The notes: generated by a model not told the origin, from the letters alone. A stretch of DNA of 64,000 bases from an uncultured Sulfitobacter sp. (GCF_947497275.1 NZ_CANMFS010000001.1:62001-126000); one strand, 5' to 3'. Shown: positions 1-8,864, numbered from the stretch's first letter. Translations and numbers: made by a program.

Positions 1-1473
1 CCCGTTGTTCTGACGCTTCTGGTGCTCGGAATACAGCTGTTCTATTTCGGTGATTTCACCCCGCATATCCCGCTTGCCATCGGTCTTGCGATCACGTCGG
101 TCGTTGGTGTCTATCTGGGGCACGACTGGGGTAATATGGAAGAAGGCGTGTTTCGCGTGATCAACGTGTCATTGCCTTCGGTGTCGGTGCTGATCGTTGT
201 CGGCATGATCATCGGCGTCTGGATCGCATCCGGCACGGTTCCGACATTGATCTACTACGGACTGAACATTCTATCGCCGGAGATTTTTCTGGCCGCCTCC
301 ATGATCATGTGCGCGGTCGTGTCCGTCTCGCTTGGCACCTCTTGGGGAACGGTCGGGACGGTCGGTCTGGCCTTGATGGGGATCGGTGCGGGGTTCGACG
401 TGCCGGTCTACTGGACAGCGGGTGCCGTTGTGTCGGGGGCCTTTTTCGGGGACAAGATATCGCCGCTTTCGGATACGACCAATCTGGCCCCTGCGGTGAC
501 GGGCACCAACCTGTTCGACCACATCCGCAACATGATGCCGACAACCGTGCCCGCGATGCTGATCGCTTTGGGCATCTACGTCTGGGCCGGGTACAGCCTG
601 ATCGACGGGGGGAGCACCTCGTTCGAGCGGATCGAGGGCATCACGACGGCCCTCGACGAGAACTTCGCAATTTCGCCGTGGCTTCTGGTACCCGCGCTGC
701 TGGTCATCGGTTTGGCCATCGCCAAAAAGCCACCGATCCCATCGCTTTTTGCCGGCGTCGTGGCGGGCGCGATCACGGCGATGCTGGCGCAGGGATCGTC
801 GCTGCACGAGATATTCGGCTATGCCAACGGGGGCTATTCGATCGACACCGGCATCGCCGAGATCGACAGCCTTTTGAACCGGGGCGGTATCCAGTCGATG
901 ATGTGGACGATCTCTTTGATCCTCATCGCGCTAGGCTTCGGCGGCGCGCTCGAGCGGACAGGGTGCCTTCAGGCGATCATCGCTAAGATCCTGTCTAAGG
1001 TGCATTCGTTCGCGGGCGTTCAGACAGCGGCCATCGCCACCTCGACGGCGACAAATCTGGTAGCGGGCGATCCGTACCTTTCCATCGCTTTGCCGGGGCG
1101 GATGTACTCGCCGGTCTATCGCGGGATGGGGTATTCGACGCTGAATCTTAGCCGCGCGATCGAGGAGGGTGGGACGCTGATGTCACCACTTATCCCCTGG
1201 AACGCGGGCGGGGCCTTTGTCATATCCGCTTTGGGCCTCGGCGTGGTCGACGGAAATTTCGAGAACCTGCTGTACATCCCTCTTGCATTTGCCTGCTGGC
1301 TGACGCCGGTGATCGGCATCACCTACGCCTGGACCGGACTTTTCTCGCCACGGGCGTCCGATGTGGAATTGCAAGATTGGAAAGACAGCGAAAGTGCCGT
1401 CGCCGATCTGAGCGAATATGGCTATGAGGATCCGTTCAACCGGATAAAGGCCGCAACCATGCCGGCGGAATAG
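1..1473 (+). CDS. nhaC: NhaC-family Na+/H+ antiporter (5' end outside window)
   Basis: Inner-membrane sodium/proton antiporter by family membership. The frame is already open at base 1, so the start lies outside the window; 490 residues are visible, close to the usual family length, so little is missing. The protein is a series of hydrophobic helices and carries GDKISPLSDTTNLAPA near visible residue 150, a stretch typical of NhaC. The last ~40 residues are charged and probably cytoplasmic. A hairpin follows the stop, and nothing links the gene to the tungstate operon downstream. The family assignment is firm; the exact ion exchanged is inferred. Confidence 0.88.
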   Translation, partial: PVVLTLLVLGIQLFYFGDFTPHIPLAIGLAITSVVGVYLGHDWGNMEEGVFRVINVSLPSVSVLIVVGMIIGVWIASGTVPTLIYYGLNILSPEIFLAASMIMCAVVSVSLGTSWGTVGTVGLALMGIGAGFDVPVYWTAGAVVSGAFFGDKISPLSDTTNLAPAVTGTNLFDHIRNMMPTTVPAMLIALGIYVWAGYSLIDGGSTSFERIEGITTALDENFAISPWLLVPALLVIGLAIAKKPPIPSLFAGVVAGAITAMLAQGSSLHEIFGYANGGYSIDTGIAEIDSLLNRGGIQSMMWTISLILIALGFGGALERTGCLQAIIAKILSKVHSFAGVQTAAIATSTATNLVAGDPYLSIALPGRMYSPVYRGMGYSTLNLSRAIEEGGTLMSPLIPWNAGGAFVISALGLGVVDGNFENLLYIPLAFACWLTPVIGITYAWTGLFSPRASDVELQDWKDSESAVADLSEYGYEDPFNRIKAATMPAE

Positions 1474-1774
1474 CAATCGGCAACACGACCTGCGCCCGAT
1501 CCGGCGCAGGTCAACCGCGATGCTGATGCACCGCATCGGGCGCGGTCCATGCGCCGACACAACGTTGCGACAAATCCTCCGTGTGATGCACGCACCCGGA
1601 AAATCGACATCTGTCTGGTAAACCGCCGTAGCGTACCCCGGCAAATCAAACACCGGCAGCGATGCAAGCCGCGACAGAGTGCTCTTTTTGACGGTGCAGC
1701 GGATTACGGGTTGTCTTTTAAGACCGAAGGCAGGATTTTCCGCCGCACCCGGGGAACGCTGTCAAGGAAGCTTT
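1474..1774. other. Intergenic stretch between nhaC and the tup operon
   Basis: About 300 bases without a convincing gene. It contains the hairpin at 1487-1512 and, near its end, the ribosome-binding site AAGGAAG that precedes the tupB start. A short palindrome GTCTT-TT-AAGAC lies at 1713-1724. TTGACG at 1688-1693 could be a -35 element, but no good -10 follows. The operon promoter must lie here or further upstream, and I could not place it with confidence. Confidence 0.5.
1487..1512 (+). terminator. Hairpin after nhaC
   Basis: GACCTGCGCC and GGCGCAGGTC form a perfect 10-bp stem with a 6-base loop, 13 bases after the nhaC stop. No T-run follows, so it may be a weak or Rho-assisted terminator, or an mRNA-stabilising 3' hairpin. 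Confidence 0.5.
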
Positions 1775-2479
1775 ATGATCGAAATTCTGGAGGGGCTGAA
1801 AGCGGCGTTCCAGCTCGTTGTGGGGTTCGATGCAGAGCTATGGGAAATCAGCCTTCGATCCCTGCGGGTCACGCTGAGCGCACTTGTCATCGCCAGTGTC
1901 ATCGCGATCCCGTTAGGGACCTATCTTGCGGTTCAGCGATTTCGCTTTCGGCGGTTCGTGATCTCGCTAATCAACGCGCTGATGGGGCTGCCGCCGGTGG
2001 TGGTCGGGCTGGTCGTGTACATCCTGCTGTCGCGGTCGGGACCGTTCGGCGTTCTCGATCTGCTCTTCACACCGACGGCGATGATTATTGCGCAGGTCAT
2101 CATCATCACCCCGGTCATCGCGTCCATCGCGCATCAATCCATGCGGGAGTTATGGGCCGAATACCATGATCTGCTGATTTCTCTCAACACATCGAAGCGC
2201 CAGCGGATCCTGACCCTGATTTACGACGGCAGACGCAATCTGCTGACGGCGGCCCTGGCCGGGTTTGGTCGGGCGATCGGCGAAGTAGGGGCGATCATGA
2301 TCGTCGGCGGCAACATAGACCATGTGACTCGCGTGCTGACGACCGCCATCGCGCTTGAGACGGGAAAGGGCGATTTTGCGCTGGCGCTGGGACTTGGCTT
2401 TGTACTGATCGGGATTGCCATCCTTGTGAACATCGCCATCCATTCGCTGTCCCGAACCGAACGCGAGGGGCGCTGGTGA
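1775..2479 (+). CDS. tupB: Tungstate ABC transporter permease TupB
   Basis: Membrane subunit of a tungstate importer, 234 residues. Start chosen at the ATG at 1775 because AAGGAAG lies just upstream; the frame stays open further 5' but that part has no hydrophobic or family character. There are about five hydrophobic helices, and GRAIGEVGAIMIVGG near residue 165 is the cytoplasmic EAA-type loop that docks the ATPase. The stop overlaps the tupC start. The order permease, ATPase, binding protein and the diagnostic TupA two genes on identify tungstate rather than molybdate or sulfate transport. Its role is probably to supply tungsten to the formate dehydrogenase encoded nearby. Confidence 0.87.
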   Translation: MIEILEGLKAAFQLVVGFDAELWEISLRSLRVTLSALVIASVIAIPLGTYLAVQRFRFRRFVISLINALMGLPPVVVGLVVYILLSRSGPFGVLDLLFTPTAMIIAQVIIITPVIASIAHQSMRELWAEYHDLLISLNTSKRQRILTLIYDGRRNLLTAALAGFGRAIGEVGAIMIVGGNIDHVTRVLTTAIALETGKGDFALALGLGFVLIGIAILVNIAIHSLSRTEREGRW

Positions 2480-3180
2480 CAGCCGTATTCCCCCTGAAGC
2501 TGGACCGGGTGTTGGTGCGGCGGCAATCGAAAACCGTGCTCGGCCCGGTTGATCTTGTGCTTGATCCCCAAGGCGCGACGATCGTCATCGGGCCGAACGG
2601 ATCGGGCAAGACAACGCTGCTGCGGGTGATGCACGGGATCGAGCGGACAAGCGGTGGTACGGTCAGCTGGGCGCGTGACGATCCCGCCAAACACGCTTTC
2701 GTTTTTCAGACGCCCATCGTGATACGCCGGACCGTGGCTGATAATCTTGCCTATCCGCTCAAGCTGGTGAAAACACCCAAAGACCAGATTGCGGCAGCCG
2801 TCGACCATTGGCTCGCGCGGATCGGTTTACTGGGGTCGCGCAACAACCAGGCGGCCCGACTGTCGGGGGGGGAGCGGCAGAAACTTGCGATTGCCCGCGC
2901 GCTCATCCGCAAGCCCGATGTGCTGTTTCTGGATGAGCCCTGCGCCAATCTGGACGGTCACGCCACCCGCGAGATCGAAGCGTTGCTGCACGAGGTCGCG
3001 GGCGCGGGTACGCGGCTGGTCATGGCGACCCACGACATGGGACAGGCGCGCAGGCTGGCGAGGGATCTTGTATTCTTGCTGGATGGCAAGATACATGAAA
3101 GCGGCGCGGCGGATGCGCTGTTTGCCGCCCCCGGTACAGCGGAACTGGCAGCATTTCTAAGAGGAGATATTGTGACATGA
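2476..3180 (+). CDS. tupC: Tungstate ABC transporter ATPase TupC
   Basis: Cytoplasmic ATPase of the tungstate importer, 234 residues. It starts at a GTG that overlaps the tupB stop (GTGA), indicating translational coupling. Walker A GPNGSGKTT is at residues 39-47, the signature LSGGERQ near residue 130, and Walker B VLFLDEP near residue 150, followed by an H-loop in ATHDMGQ. At this length there is no C-terminal molybdate-binding (TOBE/MOP) domain as in ModC, which fits TupC. The last codons overlap tupA in an ATGA junction. Confidence 0.87.
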   Translation: MTAVFPLKLDRVLVRRQSKTVLGPVDLVLDPQGATIVIGPNGSGKTTLLRVMHGIERTSGGTVSWARDDPAKHAFVFQTPIVIRRTVADNLAYPLKLVKTPKDQIAAAVDHWLARIGLLGSRNNQAARLSGGERQKLAIARALIRKPDVLFLDEPCANLDGHATREIEALLHEVAGAGTRLVMATHDMGQARRLARDLVFLLDGKIHESGAADALFAAPGTAELAAFLRGDIVT

Positions 3181-3980
3181 AACGGATTTTTATTACCCTG
3201 GCCTTTCTTGTGTGCGGGCAGGTCGCGGCAGCAGATTCCATGCGAATGGCCGTGACGACATCGTTTGAAAACTCGGGTTTGGCAGATGTGCTGCTGCCTG
3301 CTATCAAGGAAGATCTCGACCTTGAGGTGCAGTTGCTGGTGGTCGGCACGGGTCAGGCCCTTCGCTTGGGCGAGGCGGGTGATGTCGAGGCTATTCTGGT
3401 CCACTCAAAGGCCGCTGAGGAAGCGTTCGTCGCGGCTGGCCATGGCACGTATCGCCGGGAGATCATGTACAACGATTTTGTCGTGGTCGGGCCGGTCGCC
3501 GATGGAGCAGGAATCGCCGATGCCACGAGTGCCGCCGATGCCCTGACGCGGATCGCGCAGACGCAGGCCCCGTTCGTCAGCCGCGGAGATGACAGCGGCA
3601 CCCACAAGGCCGAACGTGCGCTCTGGGCCGCTGCTGGCGTCGATCCCGAAGCTGCGGGCACCTGGTACCGGTCGGTCGGTGCGGGGATGGGTGCGGCGCT
3701 GAATACCGCGTCCGGGCTGAACGCCTATGTTCTGTCGGATCGCGCAAGCTGGTTGAACTTCGGCAACAAGAGCGGGCTTGGCCTGCTTTATTCCGGTGAT
3801 CCGGCGCTGTTCAATCAATATGCTTTCCTGCCTGTCAATCCGGACAAGCACGCCCATGTCCGGAATGATCTTGCGATGCAGCTTGAGAATTGGTTGACCA
3901 GCCCGCAGGCCGCCGAGCTGATCGACGGTTACACTATAGAGGGCGAAGCATTGTTCGTTTTCAATGCGGTGGCTGAATAA
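3177..3980 (+). CDS. tupA: Periplasmic tungstate-binding protein TupA
   Basis: Periplasmic receptor of the tungstate importer, 267 residues. Residues 1-19 form a signal peptide (MKRIFITL...VAAA, cleavage about VAAA-DS). The mature protein begins with an oxyanion-binding TTSFENSG, then VGTGQALRLGEAGDVE and LVHS, the pattern that distinguishes TupA from ModA and sulfate-binding proteins. RGDDSGTH near residue 137 is a second family motif. The start overlaps tupC (ATGA). It ends directly against the convergent stop codon of the next gene, with no spacer. High-affinity tungstate binding is known for the family; the link to the FDH here is inferred from position. Confidence 0.9.
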   Translation: MKRIFITLAFLVCGQVAAADSMRMAVTTSFENSGLADVLLPAIKEDLDLEVQLLVVGTGQALRLGEAGDVEAILVHSKAAEEAFVAAGHGTYRREIMYNDFVVVGPVADGAGIADATSAADALTRIAQTQAPFVSRGDDSGTHKAERALWAAAGVDPEAAGTWYRSVGAGMGAALNTASGLNAYVLSDRASWLNFGNKSGLGLLYSGDPALFNQYAFLPVNPDKHAHVRNDLAMQLENWLTSPQAAELIDGYTIEGEALFVFNAVAE

Positions 3981-4475
3981 TCAGTGACTGTGCGGTTCAT
4001 CGTCCAGGTGACCGTGAACCGCAAATTGCATTAAATCTGCCTGTTGTGCTTCGATGATCCGGTAGCTTTCGCGGACGCCCGCCGGTGTCAACGCACGGCT
4101 GACGGTGAGCAAAGTGTTGGGCGCGTGATCGGCGCACAGGTCGATCATCTGGTCAATTTCCTCGGTCGCGGTGCCGCGCGCCGCCTCGACGGAAGGGGCA
4201 CCGTAGATATCGACGAAATGCTGAGCCAAAAGTGTTACGAGCGCGTCGCGCTCCTGCGGCTCGATCCGTGTGATGGCGACGCAGCTGACGCGGCCATAGG
4301 TTTCGCACCCCATCCAGCCGTTTGCAAATGCCTGACGCGCCTTGCCGACGAGATCAGCCTCGACCCAGTTGGAAAACTCGAAACCGCCGGAAATGCACCA
4401 TTCGCCCGTACGCGCGGGATTGTGAAACACCCTTTGATCGCTTTCATCGAAATGGATTGCGCGGGCAAGTTTCAT
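3981..4475 (-). CDS. DUF6505-like protein of the formate dehydrogenase locus
   Basis: A 164-residue soluble protein that I recognise as DUF6505-like, a family seen beside formate dehydrogenase clusters in Rhodobacteraceae. Function unknown. It opens with MKLARAIHFDESDQ, has several tryptophans and cysteines (EWCISGGFEFSNW, GWMGCETYG) and a His-rich tail (HGHLDDEPHSH) that could bind a metal. It is the last gene of the minus-strand set; its start overlaps the stop of the ligase-like gene by four bases, so the two are probably co-translated. It may help cofactor or metal handling for the dehydrogenase, which is inference from position only. Confidence 0.7.
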   Translation of the reverse strand: MKLARAIHFDESDQRVFHNPARTGEWCISGGFEFSNWVEADLVGKARQAFANGWMGCETYGRVSCVAITRIEPQERDALVTLLAQHFVDIYGAPSVEAARGTATEEIDQMIDLCADHAPNTLLTVSRALTPAGVRESYRIIEAQQADLMQFAVHGHLDDEPHSH

Positions 4476-5176
4476 GACGGCCTCGTGAGATTTTCGGTCA
4501 GGGGGATCAGAACGGTTTCGTCCGCGATCTTCAACAGCATCCCCAGCCTGTCATCAAGGCCGATAAAGGTGCCGGTGCGTCCGGCGACAGTGACTTCGCC
4601 GTGCAATTCGTGCGCAAGCCCCTGCCATTCACGGTGAATTTGCGCCGTACCGCCGTCGGACCAGGTATTGATGCCAACAAGGGTATGGCGCACCCAGGCT
4701 TCCAATAGTTCGACGGCGTCGATTTCGGCACATCCTTCGGCGTATAGCGCGGTTTGATCAGGTGTCAGGCCCGTCTCGTCATTCGCTGGCCAAAGCGAGA
4801 GCGAAAGCGCCACCACCACCCAATCGGGTTCCTCCGTTTCAGTCGTGCCGGATGCCGCCATGCGCAACTTGCCACAGCGTCCGCTATTGACGTAAATCGT
4901 TCCGTCCCATCCCAGATGAACGCCGACTTCGGGCGGGCCTAGCGCGCCGATGGCGTTTTGCAGCCCCACCCCGCAAAGCGGCAAGATCACCGCTGCCTCG
5001 GACAAGGTCACGTCCGGGGCAAACACGATGGCCGCACGCAACCGATCCGCCGCAAGGTCGTGAATGACCAGGCCCGCGTCACAGCCGATGTCCGCTGCGG
5101 CCACGGCCATCGCGAAGGGATCCGCGCCTGCGGCGTCCTGTCCCGCGAACAGCGGCGGCAAGTGCGGGTTTGTCAT
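4472..5176 (-). CDS. Biotin/lipoate protein ligase-like protein (DUF4444 type)
   Basis: A 234-residue protein of the biotin/lipoate ligase superfamily. The middle (LPLCGVGLQNAIGALGPPEV, HLGWDGTIYVN) has the fold-type features of BPL/LplA proteins, and the C-terminal third contains a Gly-rich FIGLDDRLGMLLK stretch like a DUF4444/SH3-type tail. Start chosen at 5176, where ATGA overlaps the mrp stop; the open frame further upstream is antisense noise. The usual GRGRxGR biotin-binding motif is not evident, so it may not be a standard biotin ligase. Coupling to mrp on one side and the DUF6505-like gene on the other suggests a role in FDH assembly. Confidence 0.7.
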   Translation of the reverse strand: MTNPHLPPLFAGQDAAGADPFAMAVAAADIGCDAGLVIHDLAADRLRAAIVFAPDVTLSEAAVILPLCGVGLQNAIGALGPPEVGVHLGWDGTIYVNSGRCGKLRMAASGTTETEEPDWVVVALSLSLWPANDETGLTPDQTALYAEGCAEIDAVELLEAWVRHTLVGINTWSDGGTAQIHREWQGLAHELHGEVTVAGRTGTFIGLDDRLGMLLKIADETVLIPLTENLTRPS

Positions 5177-6240
5177 GCGCAGTCCATGGCAATCAGGTTC
5201 TGCGCGATTGCGCGAAATGCTGCGGCGGGGGGGCTGTCGGGTTTGGATACGACGATCGGCGCGCCGCCATCCGCTGCAACCCGGATATCGATATGCAGCG
5301 GTATCTCGGCAAGCAGCGGAACACCCAGTTTGGCGGCCTCCGCAGCCACGCCGCCGTGGCCGAACAGATGCTCTTCGTGCCCGCAGGCCGAGCAGATGTG
5401 TGTCGACATGTTTTCGATCATCCCGATCAGCGGCGTGCCGAGCTGGTTGAACATATCGATGCCCTTGCGTGCGTCCAGAAGGGCGATGTCCTGCGGGGTG
5501 GATACGATAATGGCGCCGTTCAGATGCGATTTCTGTGCCAGCGTCATCTGCACATCCCCTGTACCGGGCGGCAGATCGACGATCAGAACATCCAGTGCGC
5601 CCCACTGCACCTGGGTCAGCATCTGCTGCAACGCGCCCATCAACATCGGACCGCGCCAGACAACGGCCTGATCGTCGTTGGCCATCAGACCAAGTGACAT
5701 CATCGTAACGCCGAAGTTGCGCATCGGCAGAATGATCTTGCCGTCGGGGGATGCGGGACGACCCGAAACACCGAGCATGCGCGGCTGTGACGGCCCGTAC
5801 ACATCCGCATCCAGCAGCCCGACACGTCGGCCTTCCGCAGCCAGCGCACACGCGAGGTTGGAGGCGACCGTCGATTTGCCCACGCCCCCCTTGCCGGATG
5901 CCACGGCGATGATCCGATCCACGCCCGGTATCCTTTCGGGGCCGGCGGGCTCGGCGCGCCGCGATGACTTGAGGTCAGGCGGTGCCTTTGCGGTGCTGTG
6001 GGCGGTCATCACGATGGAAACGGACGTCACACCGTCGAGCGCACCGATCTGCGCTTCGGCGGCGTTCTTGATGCCGGTGTAGGCGTCCGCGTGGCTTGCG
6101 CTTACTTCCATGACAAAACGTACGGAGCCGTCGTTTACGGTCAGGGCCTTGACGATGCCGGCCTCGGTGATCGGGGTGCCGCCGACGGGATCGTCGAGGC
6201 CCGACAAGATACCAAGAACGGCTTCCCTGTTGGCAGTCAC
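5173..6240 (-). CDS. mrp: Mrp/ApbC-family Fe-S cluster carrier ATPase
   Basis: A 355-residue P-loop ATPase that carries and transfers Fe-S clusters. Residues 1-85 form a MIP18/DUF59-type domain. Then comes the deviant Walker A GKGGVGKST near residue 115, GPSQPRMLG after the Asp of switch I, LPPGTGDVQ near 220, and a C-terminal CSAC pair near 275 that binds the shared cluster at a dimer interface. The start is GTG at 6240, one base from the stop of the upstream gene. Mrp proteins occur elsewhere as housekeeping genes; here the setting between FDH accessory genes suggests it loads clusters into the ferredoxin and FDH subunits. Confidence 0.88.
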   Translation of the reverse strand: MTANREAVLGILSGLDDPVGGTPITEAGIVKALTVNDGSVRFVMEVSASHADAYTGIKNAAEAQIGALDGVTSVSIVMTAHSTAKAPPDLKSSRRAEPAGPERIPGVDRIIAVASGKGGVGKSTVASNLACALAAEGRRVGLLDADVYGPSQPRMLGVSGRPASPDGKIILPMRNFGVTMMSLGLMANDDQAVVWRGPMLMGALQQMLTQVQWGALDVLIVDLPPGTGDVQMTLAQKSHLNGAIIVSTPQDIALLDARKGIDMFNQLGTPLIGMIENMSTHICSACGHEEHLFGHGGVAAEAAKLGVPLLAEIPLHIDIRVAADGGAPIVVSKPDSPPAAAFRAIAQNLIAMDCA

Positions 6241-6241
6241 C

Positions 6242-6436
6242 TTACGCCTGACCTTCGATCTTGCCTGTCACTACATGTTCCAGGTCCAGACCATCGACGG
6301 TCAGAACCATTTTTGCTTCAAAGCTGCGGCCGCTGGTATCGCCTGCGGTGCGCATGGCTTCTTCGATGGCCTGTTGCGAGGTGACGCCGACCTGCTTGAG
6401 GAACTTGCGCATCGACATGTTGAAATCTTCGCTCAT
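6242..6436 (-). CDS. DUF6494-like small protein
   Basis: A 64-residue protein beginning MSEDFNMSMRKFLKQVGVTS, matching my recollection of the DUF6494 family found next to Mrp and FDH genes in alphaproteobacteria. It has no signal peptide or membrane segment; the N-terminal half is an amphipathic helix (MRKFLKQVGVTSQQAIEEA) and the C-terminal half looks like two beta strands (MVLTVDGLDLEHVVTGKI). Start at 6436 fits the family length. It is the first gene of the minus-strand set ending with the DUF6505-like gene. Function unknown. Confidence 0.7.
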   Translation of the reverse strand: MSEDFNMSMRKFLKQVGVTSQQAIEEAMRTAGDTSGRSFEAKMVLTVDGLDLEHVVTGKIEGQA

Positions 6437-6503
6437 GGGATTGTCTCCGGTTGGCTTGACCGCCTTGCGACCCGCGCCCCGGGCTGGATCATCGTTGCGG
6501 TAG

Positions 6504-6921
6504 GTTGGATATGAAAAGCTCTGTCTTCTTTTGTGTGTATTGTTCTCCGGGGCCGTGCAAGCGCAGAGTGGTACCTTTACCCTACCCGCTGCACACGAAA
6601 TCGTCGACACGGGTCTGCTGGCATATCTGCGGCCGCGTTTCCCGCTCAAGCATGGGGGCGGGGATCGACAGGGGGGATCAGGGCGGCGACGTTGCGATCG
6701 GCGCAGATGGCATCGCGGTTGGTAAAGGGTTGGACCGCATTTGGCATGTGGCAACGACCAATGCGCAGGGGTTTGTGCTTTGCCGGGAGTGGCTGTTTTC
6801 GGATATCGGCAAGCGTATCATCGTCCCGGTCGAAATCACCCAAGCCGAGTTGGGGCATATCCTGGGCTACGTCGCCGGAATCGCGCCCACTGATCCGGGC
6901 GCGCCGCTACAGACTCAGTGA
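6504..6921 (+). pseudogene. Possible frameshifted substrate-binding-like protein
   Basis: Two reading frames together look like one short exported protein. One frame (about 6510-6654) gives LCLLLCVLFSGAVQAQSG, a signal peptide, then EIVDTGLLAYLRPRF, resembling the ENSGLADVLLPAI start of TupA. The other frame (about 6655-6921) gives GDVAIGADGIAVGKGLD and REWLFSDIGKRI, like the C-terminal WLTSPQAAELI region of TupA. The switch falls in a G-rich tract (6650-6685). The only ATG (6511) is in the second frame; a TTG at 6531 is in the first. It may be a decayed FDH-locus binding protein or contain a sequencing error. It overlaps the end of the convergent ferredoxin gene. Confidence 0.4.
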
Positions 6922-8864
6922 TCTCTCCGCTTTGATAGGTAGTCTTCTGTCGTGCGCGGACGGGGGCGCTCTTTGGACGCGAAGGGGTTGTCGGTCGACT
7001 GAAACTGCGCGTTGATCCGGCAGCCGTCACACATCTGTATCATGCGGGCGGCGGACGGATTGGCGAACATCGCATGATTACCGGCCAATTTCTCCATGAT
7101 CTTTTCGACGGTGGATTTCACACCGAAAAGCGTGCCGCACTCGATACAGGCAAAGGGGTCTTCCTGATTGAGGATTTTTTGGGTGTAGGCCGCATCGGTC
7201 AGGTCGAATTGCGGTGCGAGGGTAATCGCATTTTCCGGGCAGACATTTGCGCACAGCCCGCATTGCAAGCACGCGTCCTCCTGAAAGCGCAGCTGTGGCA
7301 GATCGGGGTTGTCGCCAAGCGCACCCGAAGGGCACAGCGACACACAGGCCAGACAGAGCGTACAGGCGTCGGTATCGACCACAACGGCGCCATAGGGCGC
7401 GCCATTCGGCAAGGGAAGTGTCTCCGATACGGGGTTCAGCGCTTTTGCCGCCAGTCGCGCGACCTGACGGCGCGTGCCCAGCGGCAGGACCGGTACGTCG
7501 ATTGCCGTGGGGGTTTCCGTTTCAAAGAGGTGATCCGACAATGCATCGGGGTCGGCAAAGTCAAGAAACGACGCCTGTTGCGGTGCGATCGCTAGGGCAA
7601 GTTCAAGCTGCGGATCAAGCGCGTCACGTTCTGTTTTGGGCCCAAGCAGAATGTCCACATGGGCAAATCCCGCAGCGAGCGCCGCAAGTATTTCGGCATG
7701 CCCAAACCCCGCGAGCGCGCCGATTTCCATCGGGATCACATGCGCGGGCAAACCGCGTCCGAAACGCGCGGCAAGACGGATCATCTCTGCGCCGTGATCG
7801 TCATGGACCAGCAGCCGTGCGTCGGTGCCGCCCGCCGCGCGGTAAGATGTAGCCAGGGTGTTGATCCGCCGAAAGATGTGATCCGCTGTCGGCATCTCAT
7901 AGCTGATCGCGCCCGAGGGGCAGACGGCGGCACAGCCACCGCAACCGGCACAGATCATCGGGTCGACGGCAACATGTTCGCCTGCCGAAACGATCGCGCC
8001 CGTCGGGCAGACGTTCAGGCAATTCGAGCAGGCGGGTTTGCCAGCGCGCGAATGGGCACAGAGCGTCGGTTCCACCCGAACGTACAGAGGTTTTTCGAAT
8101 GTACCGACAAGCTGGCTTGCCGCGAATACCGCTTCTGCCACCGCCGGACTGCTGCGCGGATCGGCACGCAGATATCCATCGCGTTTTTCAGGGGCCGGAA
8201 ACAGTGCAGTGCCACCGGTCAGATCAAGAATGATGTCGCAAGTGGACAGCGCGCCGTCCCGCGGCGGCGACAGCGCAGGGATGCCGCGCCCGCCCAGCAA
8301 GCTTTGTTGGAAGGCGTCGATCCTGACGTCGAATTTTCCGATGGTGCCGGACGCCTGCGCCAGCAAACCTATCACTATATCGTGATCCGGTGACGGGACG
8401 AACTCCGCGCCGGGCGCAAGCAGGACCGTGATCGCCAGTACTCCTGCCAGCCTCTCGGCGGCGGCGAGGACGGTATCTGGATCGCCGAAAATCAGGCAGG
8501 TGCCTTCGGACACGACGTCGACGAATCCGAAGGACGGCTCCGCCAGCAATCCGTCCGCGATCAACGCCGCCATCTTGGGGGATGTTGCGGCAGTATCACT
8601 GGTCCAGCCGGCGCGGTCGCGGATGTCGACGAATAGCGGAACGTCTGCCGCCAGTTCTTCGGCGAGGTCGGTGAACCTGCCCGCCTCCTGACGGCAAGCG
8701 ATAACAGCATCGCCCGACGAAACGGCCTTGGCCGCAGCGTCGATCTGGGTGGTGCACAGGCTTGTGAAGCACCCCGAACAGGCAAGGCCCGTCGCCTTGC
8801 CCAAATGATCTGCGTCGATCTCCTGGGAGCCAAGGCAATCACATACAAGTAGTGTCTTCGGCAT
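6915..8864 (-). CDS. Multi-cluster 4Fe-4S ferredoxin-like protein of the FDH locus
   Basis: A 649-residue soluble iron-sulfur protein. The N-terminus has five cysteines (C8, C10, C29, C32, C37). Two 2x[4Fe-4S] ferredoxin domains follow: CSNCLNVCPTGA with CAGCGGCAAVCPSGA near residues 275-320, and CTLCLACVSLCPSGA with CLQCGLCANVCPENA near 500-545. A C-terminal CIECG and CDGCR pair may bind another metal. It is divergent from the DUF3305 gene, with a 211-bp shared promoter region. Proteins of this type sit beside FDH in Rhodobacteraceae; it may carry electrons from formate or serve assembly. The exact role is not known. Confidence 0.82.
   Translation of the reverse strand: MPKTLLVCDCLGSQEIDADHLGKATGLACSGCFTSLCTTQIDAAAKAVSSGDAVIACRQEAGRFTDLAEELAADVPLFVDIRDRAGWTSDTAATSPKMAALIADGLLAEPSFGFVDVVSEGTCLIFGDPDTVLAAAERLAGVLAITVLLAPGAEFVPSPDHDIVIGLLAQASGTIGKFDVRIDAFQQSLLGGRGIPALSPPRDGALSTCDIILDLTGGTALFPAPEKRDGYLRADPRSSPAVAEAVFAASQLVGTFEKPLYVRVEPTLCAHSRAGKPACSNCLNVCPTGAIVSAGEHVAVDPMICAGCGGCAAVCPSGAISYEMPTADHIFRRINTLATSYRAAGGTDARLLVHDDHGAEMIRLAARFGRGLPAHVIPMEIGALAGFGHAEILAALAAGFAHVDILLGPKTERDALDPQLELALAIAPQQASFLDFADPDALSDHLFETETPTAIDVPVLPLGTRRQVARLAAKALNPVSETLPLPNGAPYGAVVVDTDACTLCLACVSLCPSGALGDNPDLPQLRFQEDACLQCGLCANVCPENAITLAPQFDLTDAAYTQKILNQEDPFACIECGTLFGVKSTVEKIMEKLAGNHAMFANPSAARMIQMCDGCRINAQFQSTDNPFASKERPRPRTTEDYLSKRRDH

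Noticed and set aside
1474..1774. A molybdenum/tungsten cofactor riboswitch before tupB
   Set aside because: The leader is short and I could not build the expected multi-stem structure; only the nhaC hairpin and a weak palindrome are seen. A covariance-model search would settle it.
3981..6436. Longer plus-strand frames across the ligase and mrp genes
   Set aside because: The minus-strand genes have clear families and overlapping starts and stops; the plus-strand frames have no similarity or ribosome-binding sites.
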